Made by a program: the position numbers and the translations under genes. A stretch of DNA of 64,000 bases from Deferribacter abyssi (GTDB lineage Bacteria; Chrysiogenota; Deferribacteres; Deferribacterales; Deferribacteraceae). Each line of letters begins with the position of its first letter. The stretch's first letter is position 1. A model generated the notes under the pieces. The model ran no database searches, was not told where the DNA came from, and was given only the letters and a program-made list of their open reading frames with translations. Shown one piece after another: positions 50,397 through 57,989 of the stretch. The stretch is from contig NZ_JAQNCS010000001.1 in the NCBI RefSeq assembly GCF_049472655.1, forward strand, positions 124,001-188,000, given 5' to 3'.

Positions 50397-51290
50397 ATGG
50401 ATTTCAAACAGATAGAAGCATTCGTGTTTGTTGCAAAGTATAAGAGTTTTTCAAGGGCTGCAGAGAAGTTATTATTAAGCCAACCAACTGTATCCACCCA
50501 CATCAATTCATTAGAGGAAGAATTAGGTGTCAAATTGTTTGAAAGATTATCTAAAGAAGTTTTATTAACTGAAGCTGGTGAAATATTTTACCCATATGCT
50601 GTAGATATGCTCGATTTAAGGGAAAGAGCATATGAGGCAATAAAAGAGTTCTTACACGAAATTAGTGGGCATATCAGGATAGGTTCTAGTACGATTCTTT
50701 CAGAATTTATCCTTCCTACGGCTATAAAACAATTTAAAGAAAAACATCCAAAAACTTATTTTACCATTGATGTTGGAAATTCCCAAGCTATAGTTCAAAG
50801 AGTTTATGATGGTATATTAGATTTTGCTCTTGTTTCAAGAAAAATTCCTAAAAAAGGATTAGAATATACTCCATATTTAAAAGACAATATTATTCTTGCT
50901 GTTCACAAAGAGCATCCTTTTTATACTAGAGATAGTATTTTCCTAGAAGAAATTTTAAATGAAAATTTTATCGTAAGAGAACTTGGCTCTGGTACAAGAG
51001 CAGCTGTCGAGCATGCTTTGAAGAGAAAAGGGTATGATTTTGATTCTTTAAATGTAGTTGCTACTGTTAGTACAACACATGCTGTATTACATAGTGTTAA
51101 AAGAAAATTAGGAATAGGTTTTATGAGTGAATATGCATTAAAAAATGAAATATGTACTAACGAAGTCATTGGTATACCTATTGTGGATTTAGTAGTAGAA
51201 AAAGACGTATATCTAGTTCATAGTAAAAAGAAGACTCTTAGAAACTCAGTTAAACAATTTATTGAAATTTTAAAACATATCGAAAAATAA
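50397..51290 (+). CDS. LysR-family regulator, selenium-metabolism type
   Basis: 297 residues. Winged HTH at 1-60: MDFKQIEAFVFVAKYKSFSR and AAEKLLLSQPTVSTHINSLE. The substrate-binding half begins HIRIGSSTILSEFILPTAIK. The N-terminus and effector domain strongly resemble the LysR subgroup found next to selenium genes (selD, yedF, mnmH). Its stop overlaps the mnmH start (TAATG), which supports this reading. The 183-nt region upstream is AT-rich and probably holds its autoregulated promoter. AGAGAGG lies before ATG. Confidence 0.85.
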   Translation: MDFKQIEAFVFVAKYKSFSRAAEKLLLSQPTVSTHINSLEEELGVKLFERLSKEVLLTEAGEIFYPYAVDMLDLRERAYEAIKEFLHEISGHIRIGSSTILSEFILPTAIKQFKEKHPKTYFTIDVGNSQAIVQRVYDGILDFALVSRKIPKKGLEYTPYLKDNIILAVHKEHPFYTRDSIFLEEILNENFIVRELGSGTRAAVEHALKRKGYDFDSLNVVATVSTTHAVLHSVKRKLGIGFMSEYALKNEICTNEVIGIPIVDLVVEKDVYLVHSKKKTLRNSVKQFIEILKHIEK

Positions 51291-52372
51291 TGTTGTATAT
51301 TGAAGAAGTTCTCCTTGATGATGTATTGAAGAAAGGACTATCTAGTTTTAGTTTTATTGATGTAAGATCACCTTCAGAATTTTTAGCTGATCATCTACCT
51401 TATGCTGTAAACATACCATTGTTGAACGATGAAGAAAGAGCAATAGTTGGTAAAATTTATAAAACAAAAGGAGTCCATTCAGCGAAATTTAAAGGTATAG
51501 AAATTGTAAGCCCTAAAATCCCTTTTCTAATGAATCGAGTTAAGAATGTTGTTAATAAAAATAAAAAAGATACCATAATGTACTGCTGGCGAGGAGGAGA
51601 TAGAAGTGAAGCTATGGTAGCCTTTTCAAAGCTTGCAGGCTTAAATGTACTTAAGTTAAAAGGTGGTTATAAAGCTTTTAGAAAATTTGTTTTTAATTTT
51701 TTTGAATGCCAACTAGGATTTTCATACAGACCAAAAACCATAGTTATTTATGGACCCACTGGTTCTGCAAAAACTAGTTTTTTAAGGACTTTAAAATTAG
51801 AAAATTTTCCTGTTATAGATTTGGAAGGTGCGGCAGCCCACAAAGGTTCAACTTTTGGTTTTATAGGGGAACCGGATTTCAAACATGTAACGCAAAAAAG
51901 TTTTGAAACAAAAATATGGAAAGATTTCTATATATCAAATTACAATAATTTTGTTATAGTAGAAGGGGAAAGCAAGAAAATTGGTAAAGTTACATTACCA
52001 AATTCTCTATATACTTTAATGAAAAATGGGATTAACATTCTTGTTAATCCAAGTATAGATTTTAGAGTGCAATACACTCTTGATAATTATCTCCCATATT
52101 CTGATGAAAATTCAATATTTACAGCCCTATCTAAAATAAAAAAATATCTTGGGTATAGAAAAGTCACTGAACTATATAATTATTTCAAACAAAAACAATA
52201 TACTGATTTTGTTTACAATCTTCTTGTAAATTATTATGATCCACTTTACAAAAAATCCTTACCTAATAAAATTGACTACACAGTCACATATGAAAGCATA
52301 GAAGAAGGACTTAAAAATGTCAAAGAAATACTCGTTAGTATTTTTGATAATTATACTATCTCTAACATTTAA
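51290..52372 (+). CDS. mnmH: tRNA 2-selenouridine synthase
   Basis: 360 residues, also called SelU/YbbB. It replaces sulfur of 2-thiouridine at the tRNA wobble position with selenium, via a geranylated intermediate, using selenophosphate. Rhodanese domain: FIDVRSPSEFLADHLPYAVN and active Cys99 in IMYCWRGGDRSEAM. P-loop domain: IYGPTGSAKTSFLRTL (155-162 Walker A), DLEGAAAHKGSTFGFIGEP and VEGESKKIGKVTLPNSLY. It implies that the cell makes selenophosphate (SelD encoded elsewhere). It overlaps lysR by 1 nt and rlpA by 56 nt. Confidence 0.95.
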   Translation: MLYIEEVLLDDVLKKGLSSFSFIDVRSPSEFLADHLPYAVNIPLLNDEERAIVGKIYKTKGVHSAKFKGIEIVSPKIPFLMNRVKNVVNKNKKDTIMYCWRGGDRSEAMVAFSKLAGLNVLKLKGGYKAFRKFVFNFFECQLGFSYRPKTIVIYGPTGSAKTSFLRTLKLENFPVIDLEGAAAHKGSTFGFIGEPDFKHVTQKSFETKIWKDFYISNYNNFVIVEGESKKIGKVTLPNSLYTLMKNGINILVNPSIDFRVQYTLDNYLPYSDENSIFTALSKIKKYLGYRKVTELYNYFKQKQYTDFVYNLLVNYYDPLYKKSLPNKIDYTVTYESIEEGLKNVKEILVSIFDNYTISNI

Positions 52373-53042
52373 CGGTTGTGTAACAAAACACAAACCTACA
52401 CGCTACAACGCAAAAGGAATACATTACGGTAAACCATATATAATAAGAGGGAAAAAATATTACCCATATACCAGAGTAAAAAATTTTGAACAGATTGGAA
52501 TAGCCTCATGGTATGGTAGAGAAGAACATGGTAAACTTACTGCAAGTGGTGAAATTTTCGACATGTATAAGCTAACAGCGGCTCATAAGTTGCTCCCTTT
52601 AGGCAGTATTGTTCATGTAAAAAACCTTGAAAATGGCAAAGAAGTGACCGTGAGAATTAATGACAGAGGGCCATTTGTATCTGGAAGAATAATTGACCTG
52701 TCATATGCAGCTGCTAAGAAAATAGGTATAGTAGGAAAAGGGGTTGCGAAGGTTAAAATTACATTATTATCTGAAAATCCTTACTTTTATCAGTTAAAAG
52801 GGAAAAGAATAGATATAGATAAAGGTAGTTTTGCAATACAGATTGGTTCATTTAAAAATTATTACAATGCCAAACGATTAAAGAATAAATTTGAAAATGC
52901 AAAAATTATCACTGCATATATAAAAGGAGTAAAATTTTATAGAGTATGGTTAACTGGTTTTAACTCTCTTCAAAAAGCTAGAAAATATTTAGCAAGAATT
53001 AGATACAAATATCATGAAGCTTTTATTATATCACAGAAGTAA
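52317..53042 (+). CDS. rlpA: RlpA-type septal ring lytic lipoprotein with SPOR domain
   Basis: 241 residues. Signal peptide with lipobox-like LTFNGC (Cys ~21), so it is probably an outer-membrane lipoprotein. The double-psi beta-barrel RlpA domain shows QIGIASWYGREEHGKLTASG, AAHKLLPLGSIVHVKNLENG and TVRINDRGPFVSGRIIDLSY with the catalytic Asp/His set. The C-terminal SPOR domain (FAIQIGSFKNYYNAKRLKNK) binds denuded septal glycan. It starts 56 nt inside mnmH with AAGGA 7 nt upstream. Confidence 0.93.
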   Translation: MSKKYSLVFLIIILSLTFNGCVTKHKPTRYNAKGIHYGKPYIIRGKKYYPYTRVKNFEQIGIASWYGREEHGKLTASGEIFDMYKLTAAHKLLPLGSIVHVKNLENGKEVTVRINDRGPFVSGRIIDLSYAAAKKIGIVGKGVAKVKITLLSENPYFYQLKGKRIDIDKGSFAIQIGSFKNYYNAKRLKNKFENAKIITAYIKGVKFYRVWLTGFNSLQKARKYLARIRYKYHEAFIISQK

Positions 53043-53072
53043 CGAATAATTGTCAACTATGCATAAAAAATC

Positions 53073-53101
53073 TTGACAATTTGTTTTATCGGATATACAT
53101 A
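53073..53101 (+). promoter_or_regulatory. Putative promoter of the GntR/KamA cluster
   Basis: A perfect TTGACA at 53073-53078, followed after 15-17 nt by TATACA/TACATA at 53094-53101. The expected start point falls in or just after the palindrome at 53101-53112. Confidence 0.5.
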
Positions 53102-53112
53102 TTGTCGACAAT
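53101..53112. promoter_or_regulatory. Putative GntR operator palindrome
   Basis: ATTGTCGACAAT is a perfect 12-bp palindrome 21 nt before the GntR start codon. Its TTGTcgACAA core resembles FCD-type GntR operators (T.GT...AC.A). Related half sites AATTGTCAA (~53048) and TTGACAATTT (~53073) lie upstream and TGTTGACAG lies downstream, so the regulator probably represses its own promoter. Confidence 0.5.
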
Positions 53113-53133
53113 CGACTGTTGACAGGGTGGCTT

Positions 53134-53775
53134 ATGTTTGATAGAGAGACATATAAAGACAAAGTTAAAAAATTTATCTATAATATGATACTAAAAGGAA
53201 AATACTCTCCAGGAGACCAAATAAAAGAAACTACCATAGCAGAAACCTTGAATATAAGTAGAGCACCAGTAAGAGAAGCATTGAGAGAACTAATAGTTGA
53301 TAGAATCCTTGAATATGTTCCTCATAAAGGAACTTTTCTTCGAAAATTAACACCAAAAGAAATCATAAATATCTATACCACACGTGGTGTTTTAGAAGGG
53401 TTTGCAGTTGCTGAATCTATGTTCAAACTTACTGAAGAAGATTTTGAAACATTAAAAAAGCTTACTTCAACTATGTTTAAATCAGCCAAAAGCAATGAAA
53501 ATGAAATTTTAATTGAAGCAGGTGGCGAGTTTCATGAATTACTTTTTTCAAAATGTGACAATACTCTTCTCGTTCATGAAACAAAAAAGTTAAGCTTTCG
53601 CTCCCATATTCTCTTTTCTCAAAACTGGACAGAAATATATACACCTGATGAAATTAAAAAAAGACATGATTTAATTATAAAATCTCTATTAAGTGAAAAC
53701 AGAAAATTAGTGGAAGAGGTTATTCGGGAACATTACTTTGAAACAGGGAAAAAAATAGCGCTTTTCATTATATAA
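53134..53775 (+). CDS. GntR-family transcriptional regulator (FCD subfamily)
   Basis: 213 residues. The winged HTH is YKDKVKKFIYNMILKGKYSP, GDQIKETTIAETLNISRAPV, REALRELIVDRILEYVPHKG; the FCD ligand domain starts at LTPKEIINIYTTRGVLEGFA and includes the metal-site pattern with ..GGEFHELLFSKCDNTLLVHE. ATG 53134 is used, with AGGGTGG upstream, rather than TTG 53119. It heads the ATP-grasp/KamA/M20 cluster and palindromes around its promoter suggest autorepression. FCD regulators usually sense small carboxylates. Confidence 0.9.
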   Translation: MFDRETYKDKVKKFIYNMILKGKYSPGDQIKETTIAETLNISRAPVREALRELIVDRILEYVPHKGTFLRKLTPKEIINIYTTRGVLEGFAVAESMFKLTEEDFETLKKLTSTMFKSAKSNENEILIEAGGEFHELLFSKCDNTLLVHETKKLSFRSHILFSQNWTEIYTPDEIKKRHDLIIKSLLSENRKLVEEVIREHYFETGKKIALFII

Positions 53776-53788
53776 TTTTTAGGAGCCT

Positions 53789-55177
53789 ATGATGGAGCAT
53801 GTATTATTTACAAATTTTGAATATGACACCAGTAAGTACTATTTTCTTTATCTTGGCGAGCTTAAAACCTATGGAATTAACTTGTTTTTTAAAGAAGCTT
53901 TACAAAAATTGTTTCCGGATAAAGAAATTGATTTTTTTGCTATTGTTCCTGACGTATTTGAACAATACGATTATGATAATATAATTGTAATAAACCCTAT
54001 TGTTGAAAACTATATAAAAAAATCTCACAATAAAAGAAAAATTAGCTCTAGAATTACTTCTAGAGAGTTTTATACAGCTGTGTCTCACAATGAATATGTC
54101 CATACATTGATAAACAAAATAATTGAAAATCAAAAAGAACTCTATGTATATATGTTTGAGAGTTCACCCTATTTAACATTAATTGAAAGAGAAAATGTCC
54201 ATTTGATAGGTCCAGACCCATTTTTAGTAGAAAAATTTAATAACAAAATATTCCAGTATACACTTTTGAAGGATTTAATCCCTGTTGTTGAACATAAAAT
54301 TTGTAATACGTTTACCCAACTCATAGAAGAATCAGAAAATTTACGTGAGAAATGGGATGAGGGTATTTTTGTAACTTTGGAATATAGTGCTGGCGGAGCA
54401 AATAGCGTAGTTTCATATACAAAAAGAGACCTTTTTAATAAATATAAAGGATTTGATACTAATTATTTAATGTCAAAATATATTCCCCATAAATATGACC
54501 CCACTGTATTAGGCGTTGTAGGAAATGAAAACGACATTTATATAGCAGGTGTTGCTGATCAAAGAATTGTAGATGGTACAAGATTTACTGGGTCCACTTA
54601 TCCTTCTGTTTTACCGAAAGATATCATTGATAAACTCTATGAATATACTAAAACAATTGGCAAAATCTTAGGTAAATATGGTTATCGTGGAATTTTTGGC
54701 TGTGACTATATAGTAGATGATAACCAAAATATCTACTTTGTAGAAATAAATGCAAGGAAACAGGGGACAACATTGGAATTTTGCTGTACTCTTGAAAATT
54801 GTCTCCCCAAAAATGCACCTAACTTACCAGAACTTGAACTTCACGCAGTTTTATACAATAAATTTCCTGAAAATACCATAGAAAAAAGAGATTGTAATGA
54901 TATTCATTGGGGAACTTACAATTTTAAAGTCCCTTCCAATACTGTCACGGATGGTTACATACCACAATTTAAAGATGAAAGGGAGGTATTCAGGAAGGTT
55001 GCTCAAGGAAAGTTAAAAAAAGACTATGTAGTATTAGAACATATTGGAAACGATTTTATAATTACATCAGGAACTTTTCTGGCAAGAATAGTCTCTGTAG
55101 CTCAAAACAGAAATGATATGGTTGAAGGTATCGATTTTGGTAAAAAGTTAGTAGAAAACACAATATTTATACTTTAA
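53789..55177 (+). CDS. ATP-grasp enzyme of unknown specificity
   Basis: 462 residues. No family name can be given. The C-terminal two-thirds is an ATP-grasp fold: FVTLEYSAGGANSVVSYTKR, YLMSKYIPHKYDPTVLGVVG and the metal/ATP motif GIFGCDYIVDD with YFVEINARKQG, giving Asp306, Glu319 and Asn321. The N-terminal ~150 residues could bind the substrate. ATP-grasp enzymes join a carboxylate to an amine or thiol through an acyl phosphate. The gene lies 13 nt after the GntR regulator and 57 nt before the KamA-like gene, suggesting ligation of an amino acid in that pathway. ATG 53792 is an equally good start. Confidence 0.75.
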   Translation: MMEHVLFTNFEYDTSKYYFLYLGELKTYGINLFFKEALQKLFPDKEIDFFAIVPDVFEQYDYDNIIVINPIVENYIKKSHNKRKISSRITSREFYTAVSHNEYVHTLINKIIENQKELYVYMFESSPYLTLIERENVHLIGPDPFLVEKFNNKIFQYTLLKDLIPVVEHKICNTFTQLIEESENLREKWDEGIFVTLEYSAGGANSVVSYTKRDLFNKYKGFDTNYLMSKYIPHKYDPTVLGVVGNENDIYIAGVADQRIVDGTRFTGSTYPSVLPKDIIDKLYEYTKTIGKILGKYGYRGIFGCDYIVDDNQNIYFVEINARKQGTTLEFCCTLENCLPKNAPNLPELELHAVLYNKFPENTIEKRDCNDIHWGTYNFKVPSNTVTDGYIPQFKDEREVFRKVAQGKLKKDYVVLEHIGNDFIITSGTFLARIVSVAQNRNDMVEGIDFGKKLVENTIFIL

Positions 55178-55234
55178 TGGAGAATCTATTAACACGTAAA
55201 ATATAAATATTACAATGATTCGTAGGAGGAAAAA

Positions 55235-56791
55235 ATGAATTTTCAAGATTCGTTTACAAAGGAACTTTTTGAAAAGCTTTTTAGTGGAGAAAAGAAATCG
55301 GTTTATAAGTTTTTAAAAATTGAAATTGATGAGCTTTATAAGCAGGCCAAAGAAGAAAATTTCACTGGCCCCATAATAGAACTTTTTAGAAAACTATTGA
55401 AATATAGAGAAATGGATAACATTTCCGCTGAATCTTTTGGCTTCACAAAAAATCAACTGTTTGAATTGGCAGAAAAACATCGTAAAATTGATGAACATGG
55501 TGTTACAGTTGGTGGTAGAGTTCTAAGAGCATTACCTATCGTTGAAGAAGCAAATAGCAGAGTAGCAGAATATATTGAAAAAAAAGATATAGAGGCACCG
55601 AGTGGTGTAGAACTTTGGGATCAAATTGTTGAAAATAAGAAAAAAATACAAAAGATACTTGGTATATCTGATGAAGAGTGGAATTCTTATTCTGGTCAGT
55701 TGAAATATGCTATTGAAGATGTTGAAACTTTATCGAAGATAATTGAACTGCCAGAAAAAGCTATAAAAGATGTCCTTCGTGTAACTCAAAACTATAGAAT
55801 GAGACTCACTCCATACTATGCTAGCTTAATAATGCCTGAAAATATTAATGATCCAATTTTACTTCAATCTGTTCCAACAGGAGAAATGGTGGATAATGTA
55901 GGAGTAGAAATACCACCTGTGGCAGCTGATCATTCTCCTGCAAGACTTATAGACCAATTCTATCCAAGGGTAGTAACTATTAAATCAACTAACATGTGTG
56001 CAATGTATTGTACTCACTGTTTAAGGATCGCTCATATAGGTAAAAAAGATAGAATTTACAATAAACAGGCGTATGAAGAAGCATTAAATTACATTAGAAA
56101 TAACAAATTTATTAGGGATGTTCTCGTAACTGGTGGAGATGCTTTTGTTCTACCCAATAAACTATTAAAATGGATTCTGAATGAACTTGACAATATAGAA
56201 CACGTTAAAATGAAAAGAATAGGGACAAGAATTCCTGTAACAACACCACAACGAATTGATAATGAATTACTTGATATTTTGGAAGAAAGTAATGATAAAA
56301 AACCTCTTAGAGTTGTTACTCAAATAAATACTGCTCAGGAAATTACCCCTATTTCAAAAGAAGCGTTTAAACAAATTTCAAAAAGAGTTTCTGCTGTATT
56401 AAATCAGGCAGTATTACTAAAAGGGATTAATGATACAAAAGTTAAAATGTGGAAACTGTGCGAAACAATTCAAGAAGCATACGTTAGACCATATTACGTC
56501 TTCAATTGTAGCTATAGAAATCCACAATTTGCACACATGAGAGTCCCCATTGAAGTGGGACAAGATATTATTGAATGTATGTATGGTAATATTTCAGGTG
56601 ATGCCATTCCAAGATATATAGCAACTGCGGGTGGTAAAATACCTCTTCACAGAACAAATCTTGTAGACAAAAAAAATGGTGAAATAATACTGAGAAAACC
56701 TTGGAGTGGCGAAGAAGTTGAGTACCCTGATGCAAATCCTGATCAGTATTACGATGATGAAAAATTTGCATTCAAAAAGTACTATGAATAG
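55235..56791 (+). CDS. KamA-like radical SAM aminomutase, not a lysine enzyme by its active site
   Basis: 518 residues. The radical SAM cluster motif is CAMYCTHC (Cys255, Cys259, Cys262). The family context YYASLIMPENINDPILLQSV, PRVVTIKSTN and the PLP-lysine region IATAGGKIPL (Lys468) fit lysine 2,3-aminomutases. It is ~100 residues longer than KamA, with an extra N-terminal helical part. The two aspartates that hold the lysine side chain in KamA (in YQCDLS and FVVDAP) are Ser426 (FNCSYR) and Thr464 (IATAGG) here. The substrate is therefore probably not lysine; glutamate or another alpha-amino acid is possible. GGAGGA lies before ATG. The M20 gene overlaps its 3' end by 8 nt. Confidence 0.85.
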   Translation: MNFQDSFTKELFEKLFSGEKKSVYKFLKIEIDELYKQAKEENFTGPIIELFRKLLKYREMDNISAESFGFTKNQLFELAEKHRKIDEHGVTVGGRVLRALPIVEEANSRVAEYIEKKDIEAPSGVELWDQIVENKKKIQKILGISDEEWNSYSGQLKYAIEDVETLSKIIELPEKAIKDVLRVTQNYRMRLTPYYASLIMPENINDPILLQSVPTGEMVDNVGVEIPPVAADHSPARLIDQFYPRVVTIKSTNMCAMYCTHCLRIAHIGKKDRIYNKQAYEEALNYIRNNKFIRDVLVTGGDAFVLPNKLLKWILNELDNIEHVKMKRIGTRIPVTTPQRIDNELLDILEESNDKKPLRVVTQINTAQEITPISKEAFKQISKRVSAVLNQAVLLKGINDTKVKMWKLCETIQEAYVRPYYVFNCSYRNPQFAHMRVPIEVGQDIIECMYGNISGDAIPRYIATAGGKIPLHRTNLVDKKNGEIILRKPWSGEEVEYPDANPDQYYDDEKFAFKKYYE

Positions 56792-57938
56792 AGAAATTTT
56801 TGATAGATTTTACACAGAGCATGAGCAAGAAATGCTCATGCTCTTTAAACAATTAGTAGAAACTAATTCTTACAGCTATAATCATAAGGGAATAAAAAAA
56901 TGCTTAGACTTATTTTCTCAAGCTGCGTCACCTTTTTTGAAAACTACTTATCTTAACAATAATTGCCTTCAAATTTCCAATCATAATCTTGATGAAAATT
57001 ATGCCCTATTTGTAGGGCATATGGATACTGTGTTTCCAGAAAGCTCCCGTTTCCAACATTTTGTTACTGAAGGTAATTTGATTAAAGGACCTGGCACATA
57101 CGATATGAAAGGCGGGCTAATTGTAGCCCTTTACGCATTGAAATTTTTGCATTATTTAGGAATTTTAAGCAATATTCCTATATGCTTTTTAATTAACTCA
57201 GACGAAGAAACTGGTTCGTTGAGTTCGAAAAAAAATATTCAAGACTTAGCAAAAAGTGCCATTTTTGCATTTGTTTTTGAAGGAGGAGGGAAAAACGGAG
57301 AAATTGTCACTGCAAGGAAAGGTAAAATAGGGTTAAAAGGAATCGCTCAAGGTGAGGCTGGTCATGCTGCTTTCATCATAGAAAATAAAAAATCTGCCAT
57401 TTTGGAAATGGCATATAAGGTTATTAATTTTGAAAAGCTAAATAATCCTATAAAAAACATCTCATGCAACGTTGGTAAAATAAATGGTGGAACAGGTGCT
57501 AATATCGTACCTGATTACTGTGAAGTTTCAATTGATATCAGATATAGTTGCAAGAATGATACTAAAGAATTAAATGAAAAAATACAAACATTGATTCAAG
57601 AAAATAATGTAAAAGGAGTGGAATTCAAGTTGGTAAAAATATCTGAACGCCCTTGTATGGAAAGAAAAAACAATTTGGAGTTATTTACAATAGTAGAAAA
57701 AACATGTTCAGATTTGAATATAAAAATTAAAGAAGAATTTAGAAACGGTGTTTCTGATGCAAATTTTATCGCTGAGACTAATACTCCAGTTCTTGATGGT
57801 TTAGGTCCTATAGGCGGCAATGACCACAGTGACAGGGAGTTTATATTCAAAGATTCTTTAAAAGATAGAATTTTTTTAACAGCTAACGCATTAACAGAGT
57901 GTTATAGTTACTTTATCAAAAAAACTCTTAATAGTTGA
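56784..57938 (+). CDS. M20-family metallopeptidase (carboxypeptidase G2-like)
   Basis: 384 residues. Zinc-binding residues are all visible: GHMDTVFPE (His, Asp), GTYDMKGGLIVALYAL (bridging Asp), SDEETGS (catalytic and metal Glu), VFEGGGK (Glu) and GGNDHSDREF (last His). The dimerisation/lid domain is in the middle (GQGEAGHAAFI-type stretch, VGKINGGTGANIVPDY). CPG2-like enzymes remove a C-terminal amino acid, often glutamate, from an amide. ATG 56784 overlaps the KamA-like gene end by 8 nt; longer ORF forms inside kamA are less likely. It closes the GntR/ATP-grasp/KamA cluster. Confidence 0.88.
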   Translation: MNREIFDRFYTEHEQEMLMLFKQLVETNSYSYNHKGIKKCLDLFSQAASPFLKTTYLNNNCLQISNHNLDENYALFVGHMDTVFPESSRFQHFVTEGNLIKGPGTYDMKGGLIVALYALKFLHYLGILSNIPICFLINSDEETGSLSSKKNIQDLAKSAIFAFVFEGGGKNGEIVTARKGKIGLKGIAQGEAGHAAFIIENKKSAILEMAYKVINFEKLNNPIKNISCNVGKINGGTGANIVPDYCEVSIDIRYSCKNDTKELNEKIQTLIQENNVKGVEFKLVKISERPCMERKNNLELFTIVEKTCSDLNIKIKEEFRNGVSDANFIAETNTPVLDGLGPIGGNDHSDREFIFKDSLKDRIFLTANALTECYSYFIKKTLNS

Positions 57939-57989
57939 AAACTTGTTTTTTGAATTGTGTAATATTCTAAATTTATCAAGATTGAAATC

